Below are positions 27,069 through 35,911 of a stretch of DNA of 64,000 nucleotides, one piece after another. Under the pieces are notes generated by a model. That model made no database searches. It saw nothing but the letters and a program-made list of their open reading frames with translations, and had not been told where the DNA came from. Location: the NCBI GenBank assembly GCA_945925985.1, contig CAMELV010000016.1:1-64000 (forward strand), read 5' to 3'. Numbering within the stretch: position 1 is the stretch's first letter; each line of letters starts with the position of its first letter. This DNA comes from Comamonas sp. lk (lineage in GTDB: Bacteria > Pseudomonadota > Gammaproteobacteria > Burkholderiales > Burkholderiaceae_C). The translations under genes and the position numbers were made by a program.

Positions 27069-27852
27069 GAAACGCTTTGGGGATAATGAGCCGATCTTGA
27101 AAAAACGCACGCCTCACCTGCCCGAAGTCAACTTTTCCGAGGACGGCAGGTATCGTCATCTGCACCTGGGCACCGAGTGGATCCAGGGCTCGATGCAGGT
27201 CGATGCCCCGACGGCCTTGGTGCATGAGTACATCCAGCGCATGATGGCCTGGCTGCTGTTTGTGGAGCCCGCCAGCGTGGCCGACCGGCAGGCGCTGCAG
27301 CTGGGTCTGGGGGCGGCGTCGCTGACTAAGTTCTGCCACAAAGAGCTGCGCATCAAGACGGCCGCCATTGAGTTGAACCCACAGGTGCTGGTCGCCTGTC
27401 GCGGTTGGTTCAAGCTGGCCGCCGACGACGCCCGCCTGCAGGTGGTGCTGGCCGATGCGGCCGACGAAATCCAGAATCCGCGCTGGTGGGGCACCGTCGA
27501 TGCCCTGCAGGTTGACCTTTACGACCACGAAGCCGCAGCCCCTGTGCTCGACAGCTTGCCCTTTTACAACTGCTGCCGGCGCCTGCTGACCGAGGACGGC
27601 TGCATGACGGTCAACCTGTTTGGACGGGCCTCTAGTTTCGTCCGGAGCGTCGAAAAAATCTCCGCCGCTTTTGGCGTCGACGCGGTCTGGGCCTTCAAGG
27701 CCACCCGCGAGGGCAACACCGTGGTACTGGCCCAACGCAACCGCAACCGGCCAACGCGCGAGATCTTGCTGTCACGCGCGGCAGAAATCCAGACACGCTG
27801 GGGTCTGCCGGCCGACAAGTGGGTGCGGGTGTTCAAACCACTTCTGACATGA
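27067..27852 (+). CDS. Spermidine synthase-like protein
   Basis: This 261-residue protein has the Rossmann fold of the polyamine propyltransferase/methyltransferase group. QLGLGAASLTKFCHK holds the glycine-rich nucleotide loop, followed by AAIELNP and VLADAADEI. Betaproteobacteria often carry such single-domain SpeE-like proteins with no proven product. The GTG start at 27067 is the first in frame and lies within an AT-rich palindrome. A polyamine-type ABC operon is 1 kb upstream on the other strand, but a functional link is only suggestive. Confidence 0.75.
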   Translation: MKRFGDNEPILKKRTPHLPEVNFSEDGRYRHLHLGTEWIQGSMQVDAPTALVHEYIQRMMAWLLFVEPASVADRQALQLGLGAASLTKFCHKELRIKTAAIELNPQVLVACRGWFKLAADDARLQVVLADAADEIQNPRWWGTVDALQVDLYDHEAAAPVLDSLPFYNCCRRLLTEDGCMTVNLFGRASSFVRSVEKISAAFGVDAVWAFKATREGNTVVLAQRNRNRPTREILLSRAAEIQTRWGLPADKWVRVFKPLLT

Positions 27853-28263
27853 ACATTCACCTTGAACCACGGCCTTAGCGGGGGGTGATCCGCTTTCACA
27901 TTGACGGTGTGCTGCACCCGGTCTATCAGGTGCCAATGGGCGTGCTGGGCGCCATGACGGCCGGCATCAAGACCCGACGCTCGCAACCAGCGGGCGGGCC
28001 GGGACCGGCGGGGGAGGTCGAAATGCGCCTGTCCACCCTGCCGACCGCCTTCGGCGAAACGCATGACGCTCTACGCTGGGAGGCTCTGCTCAGTCGCCCC
28101 ATGGCATTGTGCTGGTGACCGGACCCACAGGCTCCGGCAAGACCACCACCCATTACGCCACGCTCAAGCGCTTGGCCACCGAGGCGGTCAACATCAGCAC
28201 GGTGGGCGAGGCCAGACGGTGCTGGAAGAAGTGCTGGCCTCAACCCCGGCTGTGGCGCAATAA
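27849..28263 (+). pseudogene. Remnant of a GspE/PilB-type secretion or pilus ATPase
   Basis: Pieces of one ATPase are in order but broken. IHLEPRP is followed by an in-frame TAG at 27876, then IRFHIDGVLHPVYQVP, EVEMRLSTLPTAFGE and [10 protein letters not shown] frameshift near 28098 leads to [20 protein letters not shown] (Walker A), and after a large deletion a third frame gives [15 protein letters not shown] and a TAA at 28261. Two or more internal stretches are missing, including Walker B and the histidine box. It fills most of the 503-bp gap between the spermidine-synthase-like gene and tctB; nothing else is seen in the last 90 bases except the tctB ribosome site. Confidence 0.8.
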
Positions 28264-28355
28264 CTGGGACAGGCGGAGTAGGTGGAATCCACAGGTGTCA
28301 ATGCGTTGATTTCAGTGCAAAATGCGCCGATCAATAAATATGCTGGAGCCAATTG

Positions 28356-28844
28356 ATGAATATCAAAAGTCAAAAAGACTTTTTCTCGGGTCTCATGTTC
28401 ACCGCTGTCGGCTTGGCCTTTGCTTGGGGCGCCACCAAGTACAGTTTGGGGACTGGCGCTCGGATGGGGCCAGGTTACTTTCCGCTGATGCTGGGCACTT
28501 TGATGGCCGTTTTGGGGGGTGTCATCACCATCAGGTCGATGGTGGTGGAGACAGAAGACGGCGAGAAGGTGGGCAGCTGGGCCTGGAAACCCCTGTTTTT
28601 CATCATCACAGCCAACTTGTTGTTCGGCCTGATGCTGGGTGGTCTGCCCAAAATCAAGTTTCCGGCCTTTGGCCTGATCGCTGGCATTTATGCGCTGACC
28701 TTTGTGGCCAGTCTGGCGAGTAATGAGTTCAAATTCAAGGAAGTCGCCATCCTGGCCACCATCCTGGCCATCATGAGCTACCTGGCGTTTATCGTGCTGC
28801 TGAAACTGCAGTTTCCGGTTTGGCCGGCCTTCATCACCGGTTAA
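28356..28844 (+). CDS. Tripartite tricarboxylate transporter small membrane subunit (TctB-like)
   Basis: This 162-residue protein has four predicted helices, as in TctB. It helps the large subunit TctA import carboxylates captured by a periplasmic TctC/Bug protein. The ATG at 28356 has GGAG eight bases upstream; a TTG one codon earlier is less likely. tctA follows after 13 bases. No receptor gene is adjacent, but three Bug-type receptors lie at 35.9-40.1 kb. Confidence 0.87.
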   Translation: MNIKSQKDFFSGLMFTAVGLAFAWGATKYSLGTGARMGPGYFPLMLGTLMAVLGGVITIRSMVVETEDGEKVGSWAWKPLFFIITANLLFGLMLGGLPKIKFPAFGLIAGIYALTFVASLASNEFKFKEVAILATILAIMSYLAFIVLLKLQFPVWPAFITG

Positions 28845-28857
28845 GAGGTAACAGTCC

Positions 28858-30369
28858 ATGGATTTGATCAACAACCTGTCGCTCGGCTTTGGCGTGGCCT
28901 TCACGCCGATCAACTTGATGTACGCCTTTGTGGGCTGCCTGCTTGGCACGCTGATTGGTGTGTTGCCTGGCATCGGCCCGCTGGCCACCATCGCCATGCT
29001 GCTGCCCGCCACCTACGCCCTGCCGCCGGTGTCGGCGCTGATCATGCTCGCGGGTATCTACTATGGCGCCCAATACGGGGGTTCCACCACGGCCATTCTG
29101 GTCAACCTGCCTGGGGAGTCGTCCTCGGTGGTGACGGTGATTGACGGCTACCAGATGGCGCGCAAGGGCCGGGCTGGCCCTGCGCTGGCCGCAGCGGGTA
29201 TGGGCTCATTCTTTGCTGGTTGCGTGGGCACTCTGGTGCTGGCCGCCTTCGCGGTGCCGCTGACCGAGGTGGCCTTCAAGTTCGGCCCAGCCGAGTATTT
29301 TTCACTGATGATCCTGGGCTTGATTGGCGCGATCGTGTTGGCATCGGGCTCCCTGCTCAAGGCCGTCGGCATGATCCTGCTCGGGCTGTTGCTCGGCCTG
29401 GTCGGTACTGACGTCAACTCGGGCGTGGCACGCTACAGCCTTGACATCCCAGAGCTAACCGATGGCATCGGCTTTATCGTGATTGGCATGGGCGTTTTTG
29501 GCTACGGTGAGATCATCAGCAACTTGGGCAAGCACGAAAGCGAGCGCCAGGTGTTCACCGCCGAGGTCAAGGGGCTCTTCCCCACGGCTCAGGATTTCAA
29601 GCGCATGGTTCCCGCTATTCTGCGGGGTACCGCCTTGGGCTCGATGCTGGGCATTTTGCCCGGCGGCGGTGCTGTGATGGCGGCGTTTGCGGCTTACACC
29701 ATTGAGAAGAAGACCAAGCTTCAGCCTGGAGAGGTGCCTTTTGGCAAGGGCAACATCCGCGGTGTGGCGGCGCCCGAGTCGGCCAACAACGCGGCTTCGC
29801 AAACCTCGTTTATTCCGCTGCTGACCCTGGGTATTCCGCCCAACGCCGTGATGGCGCTGATGGTCGGTGCCATGACCATCCACAACATCCAACCCGGCCC
29901 GCAGGTCATGACCAGCAACCCCGAGCTGTTCTGGGGCCTGATCGCCTCGATGTGGATTGGCAACGCGATGCTGATCATCCTGAACCTGCCGCTCATCGGC
30001 ATGTGGATCAAACTGCTGAGCGTGCCCTATCGCTGGCTGTTTCCGGCGATTGTGCTGTTCTGTGCCATCGGGGTGTATTCGACCAACAACAACACCTTTG
30101 ACATCTGGATGGTGGCCATTTTTGGTGTGGTGGGCTACACCTTCATCAAGCTTGGCATGGAGCCGGCGCCGTTGCTGCTCGGCTTTATTCTTGGACCAAT
30201 GATGGAAGAAAACCTGCGCCGCGCGCTGCTGCTGTCGCGTGGTGACTGGAGCGTCTTTGTGACCCGTGGCCTGTCGGCCAGCCTGCTGGCCGTCGCGGCG
30301 CTGCTGCTGCTGATTGTGTTCCTGCCCTCGATCAAGAAAAAGCGCGAAGAGGCTTTTGTCGAGGACTGA
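28858..30369 (+). CDS. Tripartite tricarboxylate transporter large membrane subunit (TctA-like)
   Basis: This 503-residue integral membrane protein has about eleven to twelve helices and the conserved GxxIGxLPGIGPL-like stretch near residue 30 and LPGGGAVMAAF near 265. These duplicated glycine-proline motifs are the TctA signature. It uses a cation gradient to import a carboxylate delivered by a Bug-type receptor. It is followed by a strong terminator, so tctBA form a complete unit. Confidence 0.92.
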   Translation: MDLINNLSLGFGVAFTPINLMYAFVGCLLGTLIGVLPGIGPLATIAMLLPATYALPPVSALIMLAGIYYGAQYGGSTTAILVNLPGESSSVVTVIDGYQMARKGRAGPALAAAGMGSFFAGCVGTLVLAAFAVPLTEVAFKFGPAEYFSLMILGLIGAIVLASGSLLKAVGMILLGLLLGLVGTDVNSGVARYSLDIPELTDGIGFIVIGMGVFGYGEIISNLGKHESERQVFTAEVKGLFPTAQDFKRMVPAILRGTALGSMLGILPGGGAVMAAFAAYTIEKKTKLQPGEVPFGKGNIRGVAAPESANNAASQTSFIPLLTLGIPPNAVMALMVGAMTIHNIQPGPQVMTSNPELFWGLIASMWIGNAMLIILNLPLIGMWIKLLSVPYRWLFPAIVLFCAIGVYSTNNNTFDIWMVAIFGVVGYTFIKLGMEPAPLLLGFILGPMMEENLRRALLLSRGDWSVFVTRGLSASLLAVAALLLLIVFLPSIKKKREEAFVED

Positions 30370-30385
30370 GCCGGGACGGGCTCCA

Positions 30386-30414
30386 GCAAAAAGGCACCCT
30401 TGGGTGCCTTTTTG
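30386..30414 (+). terminator. Rho-independent terminator after tctBA
   Basis: GCAAAAAGGCACCC-TT-GGGTGCCTTTTTGC is a near-perfect inverted repeat with a GC-rich core and a T-run, 17 bases after the tctA stop. Because the arms end in A5 and T5 it could also act in reverse. Confidence 0.9.
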
Positions 30415-30529
30415 CTTTGGTGTAGCCGCGCGGCCCTGCGGCACAATCCCAGCACCCGCAGCGGCTGGCGCTGCGCAATGAGGTCAATGCTCGGCCGGCT
30501 GCACCACACCGTATTCAAAGGCTGATGGC

Positions 30530-32143
30530 ATGAACTTCAATTTTGACAACCCCTACCTGTCCACGCGCGCGCCGCTGTTTGCACGCAATGTGCTGTCCAC
30601 CTCGCACCCGCTGGCGGCGCAGGCCGGCTTGCAGATGCTGCGCCAGGGCGGCAACGCCGTGGATGCGGCGGTGGCGGCGGCAGCGGCCATGACCATCGTG
30701 GAGCCGGTCAGCAATGGCCTGGGCAGCGATGCCTTTGCCCTGGTCTGGGACGGGCAGGGCCTGCAGGGCCTGAACGCCTCCGGCCGCGCGCCGCAGGCCT
30801 GGACGCCTGACTATTTCACGCGCAAGTACGGCGCCGGAGCCATCAACCCGCCCAAACGTGGGATGGATGCCGTCACCGTGCCGGGGGCAGTCAGTGCCTG
30901 GGTCGCCCTGAGCGAGCGTTTTGGCAGGCTGCCGTTCGCCGACCTGATGGCGCCGGCCATTGACATCGCCGAGCGGGGCTATCTGGTGACGCCAGTGATC
31001 CAGCAAAAATGGGCTGCACCGGTCGAAGAGTTGCAGGCTCAAGCCGGTTTTGCGCAGACTTTTTTGCCTTACGGGCGGGCCCCGAAAGTCGGTGAGTTGT
31101 TCCGGTTTCCTGCCGCAGCCCAAGGCCTGCAGGCGATTGCTGCTACAAAAGGTGAAGCGTTTTATGGTGGCGAGATCGCGCGGGCGCTTGAGCGGATGGC
31201 CGTGGCGCAGGGCGCTGGCCTGCGCGCTAGCGACCTGGCCAGCTACAGGCCGGAATGGGTCACGCCAATCGGCAAAGATTACCGTGGCTACACCCTGCAT
31301 GAAATTCCGCCCAATGGGCAGGGCATTGCGGCGCTAATCGCCTTGGGCATTTTGCAGAATTTCGACTTGGCTGGCCTGCCGCTGGACGGCGCAGAGTCCC
31401 AGCACCTGCAGATCGAAGCCATGAAGCTCGCCTTTGCCGACGTGTACCGTTATGTGGCCGAACCCGCCAGCATGTCCGTCACACCGGCGCAGATGCTCGA
31501 CGATGCTTACCTGGCCTCGCGCGCCCGGCTGATCGATATGAAGCGGGCGCAAGATTTTGGGGCTGGTAACCCGGTCAAGGGCGGCACCATCTACCTCACG
31601 GCGGCGGACGAGAGCGGCATGATGGTCAGCTTCATCCAGAGCAACTACATGGGTTTCGGGTCCGGTTGTGTCGAGCCGCAGTTTGGCGTGAGCCTGCAGA
31701 ACCGCGGCCACGGCTTTAGCCTGGAGCCGGGCAACATCAACCAGGTGGCGCCGGGCAAGCGGCCGTTCCATACCATCATCCCGGCTTTTTTGACCCGCGC
31801 CGGCCAGCCGGTGATGAGCTTTGGCGTGATGGGCGCCAATATGCAGCCGCAGGGGCATATGCAAACCGTGGTGCGTATGCTGGATTACCAACAGAACCCG
31901 CAGGCCGCCTGCGACGCGCCGCGTTGGCGCTTCAATGCCGGGCTGGAGATCAATGTCGAAGCTGCCATGAACCCGGCCACGGTGCAGGGCTTAAGCGACC
32001 GCGGCCACCGCATGGAGGTCATCAACGACTCTTACCAAGATTTTGGCGCGGGCCAGTTCATCTGGCGTGCTGGCGATCCGGCGGTGCAGGGCTATGTGGC
32101 GGCCAGTGATGCCCGGCGCGATGGTCAGGCGGTTGGCTTTTGA
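30530..32143 (+). CDS. Gamma-glutamyltransferase family protein
   Basis: The 537-residue Ntn-hydrolase would be made as a precursor and cleave itself before a nucleophilic threonine, predicted as Thr353 in GGTIYLTAAD. The later GFGSGCVEPQFGVSLQNRG and GKRPFHTIIPAF segments are the family core. No signal peptide is evident, so this is probably a cytoplasmic member acting on gamma-glutamyl or related amide compounds rather than periplasmic GGT. It overlaps the next permease gene by four bases. A ribosome site AAAGG lies before the ATG. Confidence 0.88.
   Translation: MNFNFDNPYLSTRAPLFARNVLSTSHPLAAQAGLQMLRQGGNAVDAAVAAAAAMTIVEPVSNGLGSDAFALVWDGQGLQGLNASGRAPQAWTPDYFTRKYGAGAINPPKRGMDAVTVPGAVSAWVALSERFGRLPFADLMAPAIDIAERGYLVTPVIQQKWAAPVEELQAQAGFAQTFLPYGRAPKVGELFRFPAAAQGLQAIAATKGEAFYGGEIARALERMAVAQGAGLRASDLASYRPEWVTPIGKDYRGYTLHEIPPNGQGIAALIALGILQNFDLAGLPLDGAESQHLQIEAMKLAFADVYRYVAEPASMSVTPAQMLDDAYLASRARLIDMKRAQDFGAGNPVKGGTIYLTAADESGMMVSFIQSNYMGFGSGCVEPQFGVSLQNRGHGFSLEPGNINQVAPGKRPFHTIIPAFLTRAGQPVMSFGVMGANMQPQGHMQTVVRMLDYQQNPQAACDAPRWRFNAGLEINVEAAMNPATVQGLSDRGHRMEVINDSYQDFGAGQFIWRAGDPAVQGYVAASDARRDGQAVGF
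31142..31159. repeat. Dispersed 18-bp AT-rich repeat, copy inside the gamma-glutamyltransferase-like gene
   Basis: GCTACAAAAGGTGAAGCG matches the copies at 6555-6572 and 57363-57380 at most positions. Here it is translated as ATKGEA, a frame unlike the other two. Confidence 0.5.
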
Positions 32144-33051
32144 GCGCGGTGCATGGCCGGGCTTTGTGGCACGGACTGGCGTTGGCGACCATCGGCTCGG
32201 TGGCCTTTAGTGCCAAGGCCATCATCATCAAGCTGGCCTACCGGCATGGGGTGGATGCTGTCACCCTCATCATGTACCGCATGCTGTTTGCGCTGCCCAT
32301 TTTTGCTTTGATGGCCTGGTGGGCCAGCCGCGGCAAACCGCCGCTGACCCGGCGCGACTGCTGGAGTGTGGTGGGGCTGGGCTTCAGCGGCTACTACCTA
32401 GCCAGTTTTCTGGACTTTGCTGGCTTGAGCTACATCAGCGCTTCGCTAGAGCGCTTGATTCTCTACCTCAACCCTACCCTGGTGCTGCTGTGGGGCTTGG
32501 TGCTTTACAAGCGGCGCATCCATCCTCTTCAGATGGTCGGCATGGCTGTCAGCTACCTGGGGGTGCTGGTGGTGTTTGGCCACGAGTTGGGAATCCAGGG
32601 GACCGATGCCGCGCTGGGTGCGCTCCTGGTGTTCCTTAGCGCCGTGACTTATTCGGTGTACCTCATCTTCAGCGGCGAATTGGTGCAACGTCTGGGCTCA
32701 CTGCGGTTGGTGGGGCTGGCCACGGGTGTCGCTTGTCTGCTGTGCCTCGCCCAGTTTTTGGTGCTGCGACCCTTGAGCGCGGCGCTGGTAGCGCCCGAGG
32801 TGCTGTGGCTGTCGTTGTTGAACGCCACCCTGTGCACGGCCATGCCGGTGCTGCTGGTGATGATGGCCATTGAGCGTATCGGCGCCGGTATGGCGGCTCA
32901 GGCCGGTATGGTCGGGCCGATGGCCACCATCCTGATGGGGGTGCTGGTTTTGGGGGAGCCGTTTACTGCCTGGGTCGCAGCCGGTACCGTGCTGGTGATC
33001 GCCGGTATTTACATCTTTTCAAGGGCTATCCGGCAGCCGCCTGCAGCTTGA
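32140..33051 (+). CDS. DMT-superfamily (EamA) permease
   Basis: This is a ten-helix transporter of 303 residues with two EamA halves. It likely starts with TTG at 32140, overlapping the upstream stop (TTGA), or at GTG 32149; no ATG is available near the start. The tight coupling to a gamma-glutamyltransferase-like gene suggests that it moves a substrate or product of that enzyme, but this is an inference. Confidence 0.83.
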   Translation: MSAVHGRALWHGLALATIGSVAFSAKAIIIKLAYRHGVDAVTLIMYRMLFALPIFALMAWWASRGKPPLTRRDCWSVVGLGFSGYYLASFLDFAGLSYISASLERLILYLNPTLVLLWGLVLYKRRIHPLQMVGMAVSYLGVLVVFGHELGIQGTDAALGALLVFLSAVTYSVYLIFSGELVQRLGSLRLVGLATGVACLLCLAQFLVLRPLSAALVAPEVLWLSLLNATLCTAMPVLLVMMAIERIGAGMAAQAGMVGPMATILMGVLVLGEPFTAWVAAGTVLVIAGIYIFSRAIRQPPAA

Positions 33052-33067
33052 CCGACCCTGGCGCAGC

Positions 33068-33979
33068 CTACCAGTCACCACCACTGCTGTCTGAGCTGCT
33101 GTCTGCACTGTTGTCCCAGCTGTCGCCGCCGCTGCCGGCGTCAAAAGCACCCAAGTCGGCTTGGCTGGGTGCGCTGTTGATGTCACGGTAGCCATCATCT
33201 TGCAAGCCTGAGGCGCCGTGCGGTGTGGCGCCATCATGGCCTTGTGGACCTTCCATGGCTTTGGACAGTGCATAGCCGGCGGCCAGACCAGCGATGCCGC
33301 CCACCACAGCGCCTCGCACGGCTGAGCCGGTGCCCCCCATAGCGCTTTGCGGGTAGCCCGCAGCGTTGTGCTGGGGGTAAGGCGATGCCGGGGCTGCTCC
33401 CGGTGCGTAGCCCTGGCCAAATCCGCGGTTCTCTGGCACTGGCGCCATCGGGTAACTGGCGACCGGTGCCGCTTTGGCGGCAGCAGAGCGGCGAACCCAC
33501 GCCACGACCAGCGCAACACCCGCAGCACCCAGCAGGATCAGCCCCCACGGCGTCGACGGCTCTGGCTGGCTTGGTGCGGTCGCCACGCGGGTCACTGGCG
33601 TCACCTGGGCGGCAACCGCAGGTGACTTGGCTGGCGCTGCCGTCTTGGCGGTCACCGTCCCTAACAGATCATTGAACTGTTGGGCGCTGCTGGCGAACTT
33701 CAATGACGGCTCAAGCTTACGGGCCTCGTTCAAGGCTTGCTCCGCTTCGATGTACCGACCCTGGCGCGCCAGAACCTGGCCCAGCTCGTAATGGGCTTTG
33801 GCGCTGGTCGGGCGGGCTTTGATCACTTCGCGCAGCTGGGTTTCGGCCCTGTCAAACTGACCGGCCTTAACCGAGGCCTCAATATCCTTGGGTGTGGGCA
33901 GGGCCAGTACCAAGCCGGACACACCCAGCATCAGGACCAACAGCAGAGATTTGAACAGGGAGGCAAGGGATCGGTTCAT
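33068..33979 (-). CDS. TPR-repeat envelope protein with low-complexity C-terminal tail
   Basis: Four parts are visible in 303 residues. There is a signal peptide or signal anchor (about 8-27), two tetratricopeptide repeats (about 30-95), a hydrophobic helix near 145-162, and a Gly/Ala/Pro/Tyr-rich linker with another glycine-rich hydrophobic stretch near 222-240. The tail ends SSSDSSGGDW. TPRs bind partner proteins. The role is unknown; the Ser/Gly-Trp ending resembles tails of some TPM-domain membrane proteins, but that domain is not present. It is divergent from the SDR gene. Confidence 0.8.
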   Translation of the reverse strand: MNRSLASLFKSLLLVLMLGVSGLVLALPTPKDIEASVKAGQFDRAETQLREVIKARPTSAKAHYELGQVLARQGRYIEAEQALNEARKLEPSLKFASSAQQFNDLLGTVTAKTAAPAKSPAVAAQVTPVTRVATAPSQPEPSTPWGLILLGAAGVALVVAWVRRSAAAKAAPVASYPMAPVPENRGFGQGYAPGAAPASPYPQHNAAGYPQSAMGGTGSAVRGAVVGGIAGLAAGYALSKAMEGPQGHDGATPHGASGLQDDGYRDINSAPSQADLGAFDAGSGGDSWDNSADSSSDSSGGDW

Positions 33980-34128
33980 AGGGCGTGTAGTGCAAAAGGG
34001 TTTTCAGGTCGGAAAACGACAACGATGAGTTAGTGCCACTTGGCTCAAATTCAAGTTGAACTGCCACTTTGCGCTGAATCAACCCCTATCATCCCCCATA
34101 CGAGTTAAACCACACAAGGGGTTACAGC

Positions 34129-34923
34129 ATGGATTTGGGTATTGCAGGCAAATGGGCTTTGGTGGGTGGCGCCAGCAAAGGGCTGGGTTTTGGCTGCGCG
34201 CAAGCGCTGGTGCGCGAGGGCGTTAACGTGCTGATGGTGGCCCGCGGCGCCGAGGCCTTGCAACAGGCTGCTCATGAATTAATAGCAAACAATATAGGCG
34301 CGACAAGGGCTGAGGTGCTATTTGTGCCTGCAGATATCACTACGACCGAAGGGCGTGCTGCGGTGTTTGCCGCGCGGCGTGACTTTGACATCGTGGTCAC
34401 CAATGCCGGTGGTCCGCCACCGGGCGACTTTCGAAACTGGGACCGTGATGCGTGGCTGCGGGCCATTGACGCCAACATGCTCACGCCCATCGAGCTGATT
34501 AAGGCCACGGTGGATGGCATGGCCGAGCGCGGCTTTGGGCGCATCGTCAACATCACCAGCAGCGCCGTCAAGTCGCCCATCGACACCTTGGGCCTGTCCA
34601 ACGGGGCCCGCAGCGGCCTGACTGGCTTTGTGGCCGGCGTGTCACGCAGCGCCCTGGCGGGGCGTGGGGTGACCATCAACAACCTGTTGCCGGGCGCCTT
34701 TGAGACCGACCGCCTTCGCAACAATTTCCAGGGTGCGGCGACCAAATCGGGCCAGTCTTTGGATGCCGTGATGGACGCCCGGCGCAAGACGATTCCGACC
34801 CAGCGCTTTGGCCAGCCCGAAGAGTTTGGCGCCATCTGCGCGTTCTTGTGCAGCCAGCATGCGGGCTACATCAACGGCCAAAATGTGCTGGCCGACGGCG
34901 GCGCTTTTGGCGGCGCCTTCTGA
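34129..34923 (+). CDS. SDR-family oxidoreductase with atypical active site
   Basis: This 264-residue Rossmann-fold protein has the NAD(P) motif GASKGLG at 14-20 and NAGGPPPGDF at 92-101. The catalytic Ser144 is kept (NITSSAVKSP), but the usual Tyr-x-x-x-Lys is replaced by Ser157-x-x-x-Arg161 in GLSNGARSG. The replacement is common to a recognisable subgroup annotated as FabG-like, so it is probably not damage. The reaction is unknown. It faces a convergent DMT permease gene four bases away. Confidence 0.85.
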   Translation: MDLGIAGKWALVGGASKGLGFGCAQALVREGVNVLMVARGAEALQQAAHELIANNIGATRAEVLFVPADITTTEGRAAVFAARRDFDIVVTNAGGPPPGDFRNWDRDAWLRAIDANMLTPIELIKATVDGMAERGFGRIVNITSSAVKSPIDTLGLSNGARSGLTGFVAGVSRSALAGRGVTINNLLPGAFETDRLRNNFQGAATKSGQSLDAVMDARRKTIPTQRFGQPEEFGAICAFLCSQHAGYINGQNVLADGGAFGGAF

Positions 34924-34927
34924 CGCT

Positions 34928-35827
34928 TCAGCGCCGGGCCGACACCAGAATGCCGCCCACGATCAGCGCAAACGCCAGCCCGTGGTAGAGCTGCGGCACC
35001 TCGCCCAAAAAGGCCGCTGACAGCAGGGCGGCAAACAGGGGCGTGAGGTTGGAGAAGAAGCCGGCCATGGCTGGCCCCACCCGCTGAATGCCCAGCCCAA
35101 AGCAACGGTAGGCGATCACCGCTGGCCCAATGGCCACGTACAGCAGGGCCAGGACCAGCGGCCAGCCCCAGTGGATCGCGGCGTCCGTCAGCGCCCACTC
35201 GCCCGCCGCAAACAGTCCCGACCAACCCAGCCCGAACACCACCTGCGCCAAGACGAAGGCTGCCCAGTCGCTGCGGATCTCGGTGGGCTCCTTGGGTTGC
35301 GACAACAACCAACTGTAAAAGGCCCAGGCGACAGTGGCCACCAGCACATAAATGTCGCCCGGCACCAAGCGCACCTGTGCCAACTGGGCCAATTCGCCGC
35401 GCGACAGCACCACCAGCACACCCAAAATTGACAGCAGGGCACCCAGCAGCTGCCGCCGTGCCACGCCCTGTCCGAAAAACAGCCAGCCCACGCCCAGCAT
35501 CCAGATGGGTGCACTAGAACCTACCAAGGTGGTGTTCAGCGGGGTGGAGGTTTGCAGCGCGAGGTACTGCAAGGCGTTGTAGCAGCCCACGCCAAGCAGG
35601 CCCAGCAGGGCAAAACGCCGCCAGTTCGGCCACAGCAGGCTGTCCCGTCGCAGTACCTGGTGCGCCAGTGGCAGCAGAATGAAAAAGGCCAGGACCCAGC
35701 GCAGAAAATTCAGCGTCATCGGGGAGATCAGCTCATGGACCACCCGCCCGACCACGGCATTACCGGCCCAGAGCAGGGGTGGAACCATCAACAGCAGCGC
35801 GGTGCCGGGTGTGAGTTTGTGTTGCAT
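34928..35827 (-). CDS. DMT-superfamily (EamA) permease
   Basis: This transporter has 299 residues and about ten helices in two EamA halves. I chose the ATG at 35827 (MQHKLTPGT); a GTG three codons upstream is possible. It is convergent with the SDR gene and divergent from a Bug-receptor gene. The substrate cannot be inferred. Confidence 0.85.
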   Translation of the reverse strand: MQHKLTPGTALLLMVPPLLWAGNAVVGRVVHELISPMTLNFLRWVLAFFILLPLAHQVLRRDSLLWPNWRRFALLGLLGVGCYNALQYLALQTSTPLNTTLVGSSAPIWMLGVGWLFFGQGVARRQLLGALLSILGVLVVLSRGELAQLAQVRLVPGDIYVLVATVAWAFYSWLLSQPKEPTEIRSDWAAFVLAQVVFGLGWSGLFAAGEWALTDAAIHWGWPLVLALLYVAIGPAVIAYRCFGLGIQRVGPAMAGFFSNLTPLFAALLSAAFLGEVPQLYHGLAFALIVGGILVSARR

Positions 35828-35911
35828 GGCCCGCACTGTACCAAGGCCCCGGCTTCGGGCCCCTGCCTGACCCGTCGCTTATCATTTGGCTTACTTTCAA
35901 AGGAGTTGCCC

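Noticed and set aside
32140-35827. Duplicated DMT permeases as a recent tandem duplication
   Set aside because: The two proteins have clearly different sequences and orientations; they are separate family members.
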